Below are positions 8,196 to 17,018 of a DNA stretch of 64,000 bases, piece by piece. The position numbers were made by a program, and so were the translations under genes. Position 1 is the stretch's first letter. Each line of letters begins with the position of its first letter. The stretch comes from CAZGNZ01 sp964527215 (GTDB lineage: Bacteria; Fidelibacterota; Marinisomatia; SCGC-AAA003-L08; JACNLC01): the NCBI GenBank assembly GCA_964527215.1, contig CAZGNZ010000010.1:1-64000 (forward strand), in the 5' to 3' direction. A model generated the notes under the pieces. The model worked only from the letters and a program-made list of their open reading frames with translations. It made no database searches and had not been told where the DNA came from.

Positions 8196-11100
8196 TCAGG
8201 ATTGATATGGGATGGTTATATAAACGACTGTGCCTGATGCGGGTTTGCTGTCAATCTCGATCTGACCTTTCATTTCCCGTACAAGATTGTTCACAATGGT
8301 CAGCCCCAGACCGGTTCCCTCACCGACATCCCGCAGCGTAAAAAACGGTTCCAGACATCTCTGCAGCTCTTCGCTCTGCATGCCGATGCCGTTGTCACGA
8401 ACTGAAAATCGAATCGTTTTTGACGTCTTTTTCTGTTTAAGGCTGACTTTTATTTCCGGTTTGAAATCGGGATTGGAATCCAATTTTTTCAGTACTGCAT
8501 ACCGGGAGTTGGAAATCAGATTCAGCACTATCTGACGAAAGTGCTGCGGATCTACCAGTATATCCGGAATATCAGAACTCTGCAATACATATTGAATTCC
8601 GATGGTATTGAATTCCGCCAGGAAAAATGACTCACTGTCGCGAATGATCTCAGCCAGGCTGCACAGGACAGGAATGCTGCCCGTATCATGGGTATAACTT
8701 CTCATTTTCTCAATGGTGCCGCTGGCTCTTTTTATCTGATTGCAAATGAGTTTAAATTCATCAATCCTAATATCCGGATCCTTGGATATTTTCTGGAATT
8801 CGGACTGCAGCATTTCTATCTGCAGCTGGATAATCGCCAAAGGCTGATTGATTTCATGTGCAATATTGGTCGCCATCTCACCCATGGCTGCAAGTCGGCC
8901 GGAATGTATCAGCTGAGCATGTTTTTCCTGTGCTTCACGGTTTTTCTTCTCAACAAGTTCTTCAAGATTCTTCTGATACCTGTGCAGCTGATGTTCCACC
9001 TTTTTCCGCTCCGTGATATCTCTTGTCGATCCGAAAATGCCCGATGGCATTCCGTGACTGTTGATCATCAGCCGACCGACAATTTCAACCGGTACGGTAT
9101 GTCCGTCCGCATGTATCAGATTTGATTCAAATACCGTGTACCTGAACTCCCTGTATTTTTTAAGCGCTGTGAACATCTGCCGGGCCATTGAAATGAAATC
9201 AAGCCTTGAACTGATTTCTGAAAGTTTCGTGCCTGTTAACTCATGCGGGTCATATCCCAGAATATGTTTTGCAGCTGGGCTGACATATGTGAACCGCATT
9301 CGAAGATCCATTCTCCATATCATGTCCACGGAATTGTCTGCCAGAAACCGATAGTTGCTCTCGCTTTTTATCAGTTTGTCCTGGGTTTTTTTATGCTGCT
9401 CCAATTCTTTTTGTATCTCGTTAAACAGTCGGGCATTTTGAAGCGCGATTGCAGCAACATTTGTAACAGCCTCCATCAGACCGATGTCATCCTGACTGAA
9501 GGCATGCCGTAAATGGCTCTGAATCTGAAGTAAACCGATGATTTCACCGCTGGTCTGAAGCGGGAGACACAGCGCAGATTCATAAGATTGCTCAAGATCG
9601 TTCACCTGACCGGACCGCCCATCCGCAGTTCCCGTTCCCTTCAGCCTGTCGTGGGTGTTTCCAGGATTTGCTGCCTTTGAAGAATGTCCAGTGTAATGCA
9701 GTTTGCCGGTGCGGATAACTTCGTCTTGTAATCCCTGATTCTTGTGCCCCAGTTTGACCGGACTCACTGCTGATGCATCAATTTCCTGATCGTTGATGAT
9801 CATGCAGGCAACCGTGATTTCCTGGTTTTCCGCGTCAAAATAGGAAATCAGAAATTCAGAGATATCCAAGACACTCCGCACTTCTTCATATATCGTTCGA
9901 TAAATGTCGGAAGCGCTTACATACTTTCCGATTTTCAGACTGAGCCGGTTGATGAATACATTCTGGAACAGCAGTTTCTGTTTTTCCTGACTCGCTTTTT
10001 TTACGGCCGTGATGTCGCGGCTGATCTCAACCACTCCTCTGACTTCATCATTCGGTGCAATGAGAGGTATTTTGGATACCGAGTGCCATTTTTCACCGCT
10101 GCGGTTTTCCGACCGGATTTGCCTGTCAAGGATGGGGATTCTTGCATCCATCAGATCAATTTCTTCCTGCCGGTACTCGTTGGCCAGTTCCTCCGGGAAA
10201 AAATCAAAATCCGTCATCCCGATGACCTCACCATCCGGTTTGCCCGTCAGCCTTTCTGTAAATGATCTGTTGGCAATCAAATACTGAAGCTTTCGATTCT
10301 TGAAGCAAATATCTGCCGGGATATTCTCCATCAGCATTCGAAGCTGACTGCGTTCCTTTACCAGATTGTACTGATGTTCATATTGTGACAGTATGGAATT
10401 TACATGTGTGCAGAAATACTCCAGCAACGTCTCATCATCCTGATTATACCAGACATTCCCCGAATTCGAACTGATGATGACTGAGCCCCTGTAACGACCT
10501 CCGTCCATGACAGGCGCTGCCAGCATTGTTTCAGGCTGGGTCCAGTTTTCAGACCATGTATCGGGCTGTTTGTGGGCGGAAATCAAGGGGCTGCGAATGA
10601 GTACGGGTTTATAATCTGCCGTCTTCAGCTGGGACTCAATAAAACTGATATCCGGCATCGCTTCACCGGACAGAACAACAGGATTCTCGTATATCACTCC
10701 CGACGGCGCATTGACGGACGTTTTCTGCATGATTACAATATGATCAAAATCCACCACGGCAGCCAGAGAACTGACAACCGATTCAAAAAGATCGGGTAAA
10801 TCCCTGTTGCCGATATACGTTTTTGAAATTTCTGAAAAGGCCTGCTGAATGGTCTGATTTCGTTTTAATGCAAAATCCTTGTGCAGGTTTTCGATTGCAT
10901 ATATTAAATCCTGAACAACACGCTTTAACTGCTTCTCTTCATCTGCTGAATCGTTGGTCTCCGGGTAGGTGGCAATTCCCAGATATCCATAGGACTGCTG
11001 CTGTGAACGAAGTTCGAAAATTTCATGGGAAACAGGATCGTCGGCATTAAGAGGACATTCACTGCACCTTTTTGAACCATGCGTTGAAACGTCTTCAGGT

Positions 11101-11780
11101 TCCATCGCTTCTTTAAGACACTGCGGCGTGAGTCCTTCCCGAAGTTTTTCGAACAGAATGTCTATTTCCGGGTTGGTCTCCGCCTTGCTGGAATAAATCT
11201 TTGATTCAGGAAAATAATCATATTTTATCCAGCAAAAGGGGTAATTGCCGTTCTCAGCCAATATTTCCACTGCACGGGTCAGCAGGGTATCGATGTCATC
11301 TGTTTTTACAATCAGTCGATTAATTTCATTCACGGTATTCAGTACCTGATTTAACCGGTTGACCTGCTGTTCTATCTGATGTCTGTACAGTCCGATTTCT
11401 ATGGCTGACAGCAATTCACGCTGGGTGAATGGCTTTATGAGATACCCCGCAGGTGCAGTAATCTTTGCCCTTGTGATTATTTCATTATCTGCGTAGGCAG
11501 TTATGAAAATGACCGGGATGTTTCTGGTTTTGGCCAACTCTTCGGCGATACTGATTCCATCCAGTTCACCTCTCAGTTTGATGTCCATCAGTATCAGGGA
11601 AATATCATTGTTTTCCACAAATGACAGAACATCACTGTACTTATCGACATGTCCCGCCACTTCATAACCGGATGGCTCAAGCATCTGCCGGATATTCAGT
11701 CCGGAAATCCATTCATCTTCGACAATCAGAATTTTTTTTACAGGGCTGTTTATCTGCGACTCTGCTTTAGAAGGTCTCAT
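8196..11780 (-). CDS. Receiver-first multi-GAF/PAS histidine kinase
   Basis: First gene of the signalling operon, 1194 residues and soluble. Order: receiver 15-130 (D66 in LILMDIKL, K116 in LIKPF), a GAF-like segment about 150-295 with two cysteines in a CSEC pattern (about 239-242), a second GAF about 310-470, PAS about 480-595, GAF about 605-785, PAS about 805-930, HisKA with H975 in TNIAHEINQPLAI, and HATPase about 1080-1194 (NLISNSRYAV, DNGIGM, GTGLGLTIV). The CSEC pair could bind a metal or respond to redox, which is inference only. A weak AAGGGAAA lies upstream of the ATG. The stacking of sensory modules implies integration of several cytoplasmic cues. Confidence 0.85.
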   Translation of the reverse strand: MRPSKAESQINSPVKKILIVEDEWISGLNIRQMLEPSGYEVAGHVDKYSDVLSFVENNDISLILMDIKLRGELDGISIAEELAKTRNIPVIFITAYADNEIITRAKITAPAGYLIKPFTQRELLSAIEIGLYRHQIEQQVNRLNQVLNTVNEINRLIVKTDDIDTLLTRAVEILAENGNYPFCWIKYDYFPESKIYSSKAETNPEIDILFEKLREGLTPQCLKEAMEPEDVSTHGSKRCSECPLNADDPVSHEIFELRSQQQSYGYLGIATYPETNDSADEEKQLKRVVQDLIYAIENLHKDFALKRNQTIQQAFSEISKTYIGNRDLPDLFESVVSSLAAVVDFDHIVIMQKTSVNAPSGVIYENPVVLSGEAMPDISFIESQLKTADYKPVLIRSPLISAHKQPDTWSENWTQPETMLAAPVMDGGRYRGSVIISSNSGNVWYNQDDETLLEYFCTHVNSILSQYEHQYNLVKERSQLRMLMENIPADICFKNRKLQYLIANRSFTERLTGKPDGEVIGMTDFDFFPEELANEYRQEEIDLMDARIPILDRQIRSENRSGEKWHSVSKIPLIAPNDEVRGVVEISRDITAVKKASQEKQKLLFQNVFINRLSLKIGKYVSASDIYRTIYEEVRSVLDISEFLISYFDAENQEITVACMIINDQEIDASAVSPVKLGHKNQGLQDEVIRTGKLHYTGHSSKAANPGNTHDRLKGTGTADGRSGQVNDLEQSYESALCLPLQTSGEIIGLLQIQSHLRHAFSQDDIGLMEAVTNVAAIALQNARLFNEIQKELEQHKKTQDKLIKSESNYRFLADNSVDMIWRMDLRMRFTYVSPAAKHILGYDPHELTGTKLSEISSRLDFISMARQMFTALKKYREFRYTVFESNLIHADGHTVPVEIVGRLMINSHGMPSGIFGSTRDITERKKVEHQLHRYQKNLEELVEKKNREAQEKHAQLIHSGRLAAMGEMATNIAHEINQPLAIIQLQIEMLQSEFQKISKDPDIRIDEFKLICNQIKRASGTIEKMRSYTHDTGSIPVLCSLAEIIRDSESFFLAEFNTIGIQYVLQSSDIPDILVDPQHFRQIVLNLISNSRYAVLKKLDSNPDFKPEIKVSLKQKKTSKTIRFSVRDNGIGMQSEELQRCLEPFFTLRDVGEGTGLGLTIVNNLVREMKGQIEIDSKPASGTVVYITIPYQS

Positions 11781-12261
11781 TTTTCAGGATTTCCCTTCGT
11801 GCTCTCAACCACCAACTTCTGCGTCATCTGAACCAAAATACTGAACTGCAACAGCAACTGTGAATTATATCCGTCTTTTCGTATCAATACTGTAAATATC
11901 TGCCCATTGTCATAATCTGATTTGATCCTTGCGGTACTCCGCAGGACTCCTTAACCAATCAAACCAGCACACAGAATTAATAATATTTGCGCGGCAACTT
12001 AAGATTTCATTTTTAAGGAATGGTTTCTGACTCTCGCGAGATACTGAAAATGCCAGTGGAGAATCACTTGTACCGGTATGAAAAATACAGAGTTTTCCTG
12101 TTTATCAAAAATACAAAATGAACCTGTTTTTCAAATATAAGCTTCTATTAAAAATTGTTCCGAATCTGCTTCAAAGACGATGTTATATATAATATTAACA
12201 TAAATATGCGCAAAGATTATTCTGACAGTGTCAGACTGAGGACCGTTGTTATATGGGGTTC
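11781..12261. other. Intergenic, promoter region of signalling operon
   Basis: A 481-bp AT-rich gap. It must contain the promoter of the minus-strand signalling operon starting at 11780, although I cannot assign boxes. Near its right end, 26 bp beyond the stop of the integrase-like gene, lies a perfect palindrome TCTGACA-G-TGTCAGA at 12221-12235. The one-base centre makes it a poor terminator; it could be a protein-binding site. Confidence 0.4.
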
Positions 12262-12714
12262 TTAGAGTCCCCACACCTCTTCCATGTCATCGATATTTGG
12301 GTCATTGTATCTTGACATCGTTGCCAGCCATTCGGACATCTCTTCCTTAACTGTATTCTTCAATTCAATGACATCTTCGGCATCGACTTCACCCTTCTCC
12401 AGCATAAACGTGTAGAATTTCTTGATGCCAGTGGCGTTTGACTTGATTGATGCCGCGCTTGCCCACATTGCCTTGCGGATGAACCAATATCCCAGGAAAT
12501 TGCTGATCTCACCAACGCCGCTTTTGGCATCCACTGCATCTTCGTACAATAGGTACCGGTTCAAGTAAAACTCAATATTTTCACAATGTCGGCCGATGGT
12601 CGCATTGGAAAGGCCTTTATCATTCAACCAACGTCCAAATTCCTCAATCAGCTTCTCATTCTGATTACGAATTCTTATGCAGGCCTTTTCGTATTCCGCA
12701 TAATCGTCAGTCAT
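12262..12714 (-). CDS. Stand-alone integrase SAM-like domain protein
   Basis: 150 residues resembling the N-terminal core-binding (SAM-like) domain of tyrosine recombinases: EEFGRWLNDKGLSNATIGRH, then a helix pair ending KSNATGIKKFYTFMLEKG. The catalytic domain with its Arg-His-Arg-Tyr set is absent and no continuation is encoded next to it, so it cannot be a recombinase by itself. Such short proteins are known as scattered stand-alone family members of unknown function. ATG at 12714-12712 is preceded by AAAGGAA at about ten bases. It could bind DNA or be the relic of an integrase. Family assignment moderate; function unknown. Confidence 0.6.
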   Translation of the reverse strand: MTDDYAEYEKACIRIRNQNEKLIEEFGRWLNDKGLSNATIGRHCENIEFYLNRYLLYEDAVDAKSGVGEISNFLGYWFIRKAMWASAASIKSNATGIKKFYTFMLEKGEVDAEDVIELKNTVKEEMSEWLATMSRYNDPNIDDMEEVWGL

Positions 12715-12839
12715 TGTTATTAATTTCCTTTAAAGTGGTATGTAGTGCATCATTCAACGACCTGCGCATCACTCGCGCGGCAGGTGCGTGGAAAACACCT
12801 TCGCTGGACAGCTGGCTTCAATGCGTGCTGCGACGCCGC

Positions 12840-13307
12840 TTACTGCGGTGTAGCCGCGTCGGGTGCATGCGCTTTTTGGGCGGAGATCCAGGGATCGTAG
12901 GAGCCGAAATTCCTAATGTGCCCTTCGGGATCGCGGCAAGAGTAGTCCCGGCCACCGTAGTCCTCGTCCTTGATTTCAATCACGATCTCCGCGCCCGCCG
13001 CGACAGCTCGTGCGTAATGTTTGTCGACGTCGTCGACGACGATGTACGGGCTCTGAGATACAGCGCCACCCAGAGCGCCCGGCGGCTTCTGAAGATTGTC
13101 GAACTCGCTCGCTCGCGCGGAGCCGAGCATTACCATTCCGTTCCCGAAGACGAGCTGTGCGTGGACAATTGTGCCGTCTTCACCGGGCACGACAAAGTGC
13201 TTCTCGAATCCGAACGCCTCGCAGAGCCACACGATGGCTGCCGCTGCATCGTTGTATCGTATGGTTGGAATTACCGTCGCCGCTGTGGTCTTCATATTGT
13301 TGGCCAC
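12840..13307 (-). CDS. VOC superfamily (glyoxalase/PhnB-like) protein
   Basis: 155-residue protein with two beta-alpha-beta-beta-beta units of the vicinal oxygen chelate fold: IPTIRYNDAAAAIVWLCEAF at the front, FGNGMVMLG in the middle and the closing YSCRDPEGHIRNFGSYDPW typical of PhnB/bleomycin-resistance-like members. Metal-ligand positions cannot be fixed without alignment. The start is GTG (13307-13305) with AGGAG seven bases upstream. Base use is clearly GC-richer than its neighbours, and the protein resembles proteobacterial/actinobacterial homologues more than FCB ones, suggesting horizontal transfer. It sits alone between two putative terminators. Substrate unknown. Confidence 0.75.
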   Translation of the reverse strand: MANNMKTTAATVIPTIRYNDAAAAIVWLCEAFGFEKHFVVPGEDGTIVHAQLVFGNGMVMLGSARASEFDNLQKPPGALGGAVSQSPYIVVDDVDKHYARAVAAGAEIVIEIKDEDYGGRDYSCRDPEGHIRNFGSYDPWISAQKAHAPDAATPQ

Positions 13308-13370
13308 TGACTCTCTCCTGTGTGGTGTGTCAATCTAATTTTGCATCCAAACACGGATTATGTATGACAT

Positions 13371-13400
13371 GTAAAAAGACTGGTCCGATCAAACCGGATC
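13371..13400 (-). terminator. Putative intrinsic terminator after the GOLPH3 homologue
   Basis: Read on the minus strand: stem GATCCG / CGGACC (one mismatch) around the loop GTTTGAT (13382-13400), then AGTC and a run of five T. It lies about 40 bp beyond the stop of the 13441-14115 gene and would isolate the VOC gene from the operon upstream. Confidence 0.4.
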
Positions 13401-13440
13401 AATCATGAAAAAGGCTGAAGGAAATACTGCGAATGATATC

Positions 13441-14115
13441 CTAGGAAGACGCGCCGACGACGGTGATTGCTGATGCCGAGGTGGCGGCTGAAACTGCTGC
13501 GATAATTCCCTGGACGGTTTCAGAGACCGCTTTCCCGATCTGCTCGTTCGCTGTCAGGTGTTTAATTTTGGCTCGCGCTGCCTTACGGTCCGGTTTGTCG
13601 AAAATGTCGGAAATCAAATCACATGCCCGAATCAGGCTGATCAGGGCCAGATCATCAAATGCAGGTTTCTGATCATCTAAAACCACTGCCCTGATGCGGC
13701 TGCGCACTTCATTTTCGGGCCGCATATCTTCAGCAGGATAGCGGTCACCGTTGAATATCCACAGTATTTTGTGGGATTCCTTTCTTAGAATCCCCTTTTT
13801 TATCAGACCTTCCAATACCATCTTTTTCCGTGATCCGATTCGACTGCCCAGACGCTCCACCCAATTATCAATTTTCCGAATTTTTTTGGATGCAGCCAGC
13901 TGTTCCAGCAGATCATCCAGTACCGGATCTCCAACCGGTTCGGGATTCTTAACCAGCAGCCGTTTATTATCGAAATCAACCCGGTTTCGAACAAAAAGAT
14001 CAAACACCGCCGCTCCTGCCAGTCCGTACGGAAGCGCTGTTGAAGCAGACAGTACCACCGTGCCTTTTTCATCATTCAGTGCCAGAAGCATCAGTTTTTC
14101 ATAAATGGTCAGCAT
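13441..14115 (-). CDS. GOLPH3/Vps74 family (GPP34) protein
   Basis: 224 residues matching the GPP34/Golgi phosphoprotein 3 fold: LTIYEKLMLLALNDEKGTVV at the start, then GLAGAAVFDLF, a central segment ending VLEGLIKKGILRKE, and a helical tail DDLALISLIRACDLISDIF. Eukaryotic members bind phosphatidylinositol-4-phosphate and glycosyltransferase tails; bacterial and archaeal members have no established role. The start is ATG at 14115, four codons into the longest frame, because GGAGGAG lies directly upstream. It is 21 bp downstream of the DUF5009 acyltransferase, so it may be co-transcribed with the sugar locus. A short Ala/Ser-rich C-terminal tail follows the domain. Confidence 0.75.
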   Translation of the reverse strand: MLTIYEKLMLLALNDEKGTVVLSASTALPYGLAGAAVFDLFVRNRVDFDNKRLLVKNPEPVGDPVLDDLLEQLAASKKIRKIDNWVERLGSRIGSRKKMVLEGLIKKGILRKESHKILWIFNGDRYPAEDMRPENEVRSRIRAVVLDDQKPAFDDLALISLIRACDLISDIFDKPDRKAARAKIKHLTANEQIGKAVSETVQGIIAAVSAATSASAITVVGASS

Positions 14116-14136
14116 AAACTCCTCCAAAAAGTATAT

Positions 14137-15252
14137 CTAAATTTTAATGAAAATCCGCCGATTATACAACCCCCGGCACATCAGCCACTCCAGATAGAGC
14201 ACCGTGCAGGCAGTCAGAAGATGCTGTATTTTGGGTGACAGTCCGAGAATCTGGAAAAACCCGTTTGTGAAGATACCCACAAACCCGTTAAACCACTGCA
14301 GTCCCACCGTCTGACCAAAAATGTAGATAAAAATCGGATTCATTCCAACAAGGACAAACCACCATGTCCAGCGACTGTATCCCTTGATATCCGTGAGCCA
14401 GTAAAAACCGGCCAGCGTGATTAGGCAGTATCCGCCGGTTGCCAGGACAAAGGAACTTGTGCAGATCCGTTTGATGACAGGTGTAATGTTCAACAGGTCC
14501 AGACCGTATCCAAGAATCAGACAGACCGCACCCGCCGTGACCAGCAGCTGCAGCTTCCGGTTGTCGGAGTGATCTCCCTGCAGCACTTTCCCGACCAGTA
14601 CTCCCCAGATGGTGTGAGCGGAAGTTGACAGGAAATTGATGGCGACCCAGCCGCCGCCCGGATTGATTTTGCCCATCAGAAGTTGATCCATCCAGGTACC
14701 AAAATTGTGATCCATTACAAATGGCTGATCAAAGCCGGTGACGGGCCATAACCGAAACAGCAGGTCGTACGCGATGAGTATCACAATACTGATGACCAGC
14801 TGTCTGGGAATACTCAGCCGAAAAATGGAATAGGCGATAAGGGTCGTAAATGCCAGCTGGGTCAGAACATTCCACAGTTCCCAAACCAGTTTCTGACTGT
14901 ACCCGCAGTGCAGTCCCGTTCCAAGCAGCAGCAGGATGCCGGACCGAACCAGAATATGCCGTGTGATCTGCTGCCTGCTCTGCCCCCGTATTTCCCGCCC
15001 CCTCACCGAATAGGCCATGGAAACACCCACAATGAACATGAAGAAAGGCTGGATCAGATCCCAGAACCGCAGACCGTGCCAGGGATGATGTTCGAACTGC
15101 ATGAAGAAATGGTGCAGCAGGCTGCCTTCAGGAAACAGGTCCCAAAGTGCATAATACAGCAGGGATGCTTCAGCCATGAGTAAAAACATGGTCAGTCCCC
15201 GAAATGCATCAAGGGACTGCAGTCGTTTTGACGGGACGTTCAAATCGGTCAT
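14137..15252 (-). CDS. DUF5009 / HGSNAT-like membrane acyltransferase
   Basis: 371 residues with about ten hydrophobic segments and the family opening RLQSLDAFRGLTMFLLM. It belongs to the bacterial relatives of heparan-alpha-glucosaminide N-acetyltransferase, which move an acetyl group across the membrane onto an amino sugar; the conserved loop DLIQPFFMFIVGVSMAYS is present. The start is ATG at 15252, with GAGG six bases upstream. It is the last carbohydrate gene of the locus. If the substrate is a glucosamine- or galactosamine-type sugar, it would acetylate it at the inner membrane, which fits the GH114-like enzymes upstream. The exact acceptor is inference. Confidence 0.75.
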   Translation of the reverse strand: MTDLNVPSKRLQSLDAFRGLTMFLLMAEASLLYYALWDLFPEGSLLHHFFMQFEHHPWHGLRFWDLIQPFFMFIVGVSMAYSVRGREIRGQSRQQITRHILVRSGILLLLGTGLHCGYSQKLVWELWNVLTQLAFTTLIAYSIFRLSIPRQLVISIVILIAYDLLFRLWPVTGFDQPFVMDHNFGTWMDQLLMGKINPGGGWVAINFLSTSAHTIWGVLVGKVLQGDHSDNRKLQLLVTAGAVCLILGYGLDLLNITPVIKRICTSSFVLATGGYCLITLAGFYWLTDIKGYSRWTWWFVLVGMNPIFIYIFGQTVGLQWFNGFVGIFTNGFFQILGLSPKIQHLLTACTVLYLEWLMCRGLYNRRIFIKI

Positions 15253-15335
15253 GATTTGCCTCATGTAAGTTTATATTTGAATTATGGATGACTGGATTCT
15301 GCAACCGCCCAGACCGGCTGCAGGACTTGCTGACG

Positions 15336-17018
15336 TCACTTCAGGTAAATCAGTCTGCCGACAGCACTTTCGAGAGCAGTTGAAACACGAACCAGATAAA
15401 TTCCCGAGCTGATTCGGCTGTCAGGGTGCCAGTGGAAACGGAAACTGCCTGCCGAATGATACCCCAAATCCAGGGAAAGCAGTTCCGAGCCTGTGAGATC
15501 AAAAATCTGAAGCCGGACGGAATCCGGTCGATCCAGACGGTATTCTATGGCTGTCCGCCCGTTAAACGGATTGGGATACGCTGATACGAATTGCAGTTTC
15601 TCCGGCAGAGCAACATTTGCCTCAACCGTCAGAAACAGGCTGTCCGTCGGGACAAACACATGATTGCCGCCATAGGGCAAACCAATCACATCGTTGGATA
15701 CTGTCACCGTGTGTCCCAGATCATTGTAACCGGTAGCTTCCTCCCACATATTTTCATTTGCCAGGCGGATACTGTACTCGGGCCGGTCGTGAATGGATTC
15801 CAGCGGATCCGGCAGGTTCAGCAGCAGCTGGTACTCACCTTCGGGAAAATCAGCGGACAGTCCGCCGCTGATGGTCAGATTCCGGGTTTCTCCCGCCATC
15901 CAGAACCGGGGATCCAGATCCGAAACCAGTGTAAAGCAGTCTCCGCTATTCGAATTTCTCATCACCAGTTCCGCACTGCGCGGATTGTAGGGACTGGCAA
16001 AACCGATATTTTCAATGACCAGATCCATCTCAAAGGGTCCGCCCGGCAGGGTCTGGTCCTGAATAAATGCCGAATGGATCACAAAACGATATCCCAGCCG
16101 CCGCTTGATTTCCGGCATGCATCCGCCGGTTTCCCAGCTGTTGAGGACCGTCATGTGATACCCGCTGTTCAGCTGAGAATACCTCATTCGGGCCAGGTCA
16201 ATAAGGGCATTGCTGCATTCGGAATACTCGCTGGGATTGCAGGTTTCACCGCCCTGAGGAACAAACCGATTGTCCAGATTCAGAAAATCCTTGTCCGCCT
16301 CTACATCATTATAGGTCCCATAATCGGTATAGCTGGCCAGAAAACAGTCGTTGTGTGCTCCGGTCCGGGCCCGATACGAATAATTGAATGCATGTATTTC
16401 ATCCAGCGGTTCCGAAGTACCGAAGATAGCCTGTTTATAGGCCGGAGTTCGCACCGCCGTCATTCGGTCCGGCGGCAGAACATCCAGGATTTTATACAGG
16501 ACCGCCTGACGGTCTTCCGTATTGTTCAGGTTGTTGGTTGAATAAAACCACTCGCCCCATGCACCGATAAATCCTGCTTCGATATAGGCGATGACATCAT
16601 AATGTGCTTCAAACAGCGGCTGCAGCTGATCCAGCTGCGTCTCAATCACCCACAGCGGTGCATCTGCCCCGTTTTGGCTGTTGGTATATGAAAAACGCAT
16701 CAGCATCTTCATGCCGCACTGCCGCGCAGTGATGAAATCCTGCTCAATCAGCTCAAGATATTCATCGGAAAGGGGACCGTCATTGAACTGCGGAATGGTA
16801 TGGATTCTCTGGATCAGTGTGATGTTCTGGGCACGCAGATTCTGCATATCGGCGATACTCAGCGGCGTTGTTCGAAAAGCCGAAAATCCCCGTTCCGGGT
16901 TGGTGAATATTTCATCGGTTGAATTGTACCCGTATTCGGAATAGGTGAAAAACTGACCGGCAGCCGGCACCGGTCCGGCCAATAACAAAAGCGACAGCAG
17001 AATTGATGATAAACGCAT
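15336..17018 (-). CDS. Secreted DUF4874/DUF4832 protein with T9SS sorting tail
   Basis: About 560 residues: signal peptide (MRLSSILLSLLLLAGPVPAA), a DUF4874-like barrel region (NPERGFSAFR; later AYIEAGFIGAWGEWF), a DUF4832 beta-sandwich region, and a C-terminal sorting domain starting YPNPFNGRTAIEYRLD and ending with SGIYLVRV. The DUF4874/4832 pair is common in glycan loci and looks like a glycoside-hydrolase-type barrel plus accessory domain, but no activity is established to my knowledge; Glu residues in the barrel motifs are candidate catalytic residues. The start ATG at 17018 overlaps the symporter stop by one base (TGATG), so translation is coupled. Surface-attached or released by type IX secretion. 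Confidence 0.75.
   Translation of the reverse strand: MRLSSILLSLLLLAGPVPAAGQFFTYSEYGYNSTDEIFTNPERGFSAFRTTPLSIADMQNLRAQNITLIQRIHTIPQFNDGPLSDEYLELIEQDFITARQCGMKMLMRFSYTNSQNGADAPLWVIETQLDQLQPLFEAHYDVIAYIEAGFIGAWGEWFYSTNNLNNTEDRQAVLYKILDVLPPDRMTAVRTPAYKQAIFGTSEPLDEIHAFNYSYRARTGAHNDCFLASYTDYGTYNDVEADKDFLNLDNRFVPQGGETCNPSEYSECSNALIDLARMRYSQLNSGYHMTVLNSWETGGCMPEIKRRLGYRFVIHSAFIQDQTLPGGPFEMDLVIENIGFASPYNPRSAELVMRNSNSGDCFTLVSDLDPRFWMAGETRNLTISGGLSADFPEGEYQLLLNLPDPLESIHDRPEYSIRLANENMWEEATGYNDLGHTVTVSNDVIGLPYGGNHVFVPTDSLFLTVEANVALPEKLQFVSAYPNPFNGRTAIEYRLDRPDSVRLQIFDLTGSELLSLDLGYHSAGSFRFHWHPDSRISSGIYLVRVSTALESAVGRLIYLK

Noticed and set aside
12715..13440. Integron gene cassette with attC sites around the VOC gene
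   Set aside because: I looked for paired GTTRRRY/RYYYAAC cores at both ends and found none in the right arrangement, and there is no IntI.
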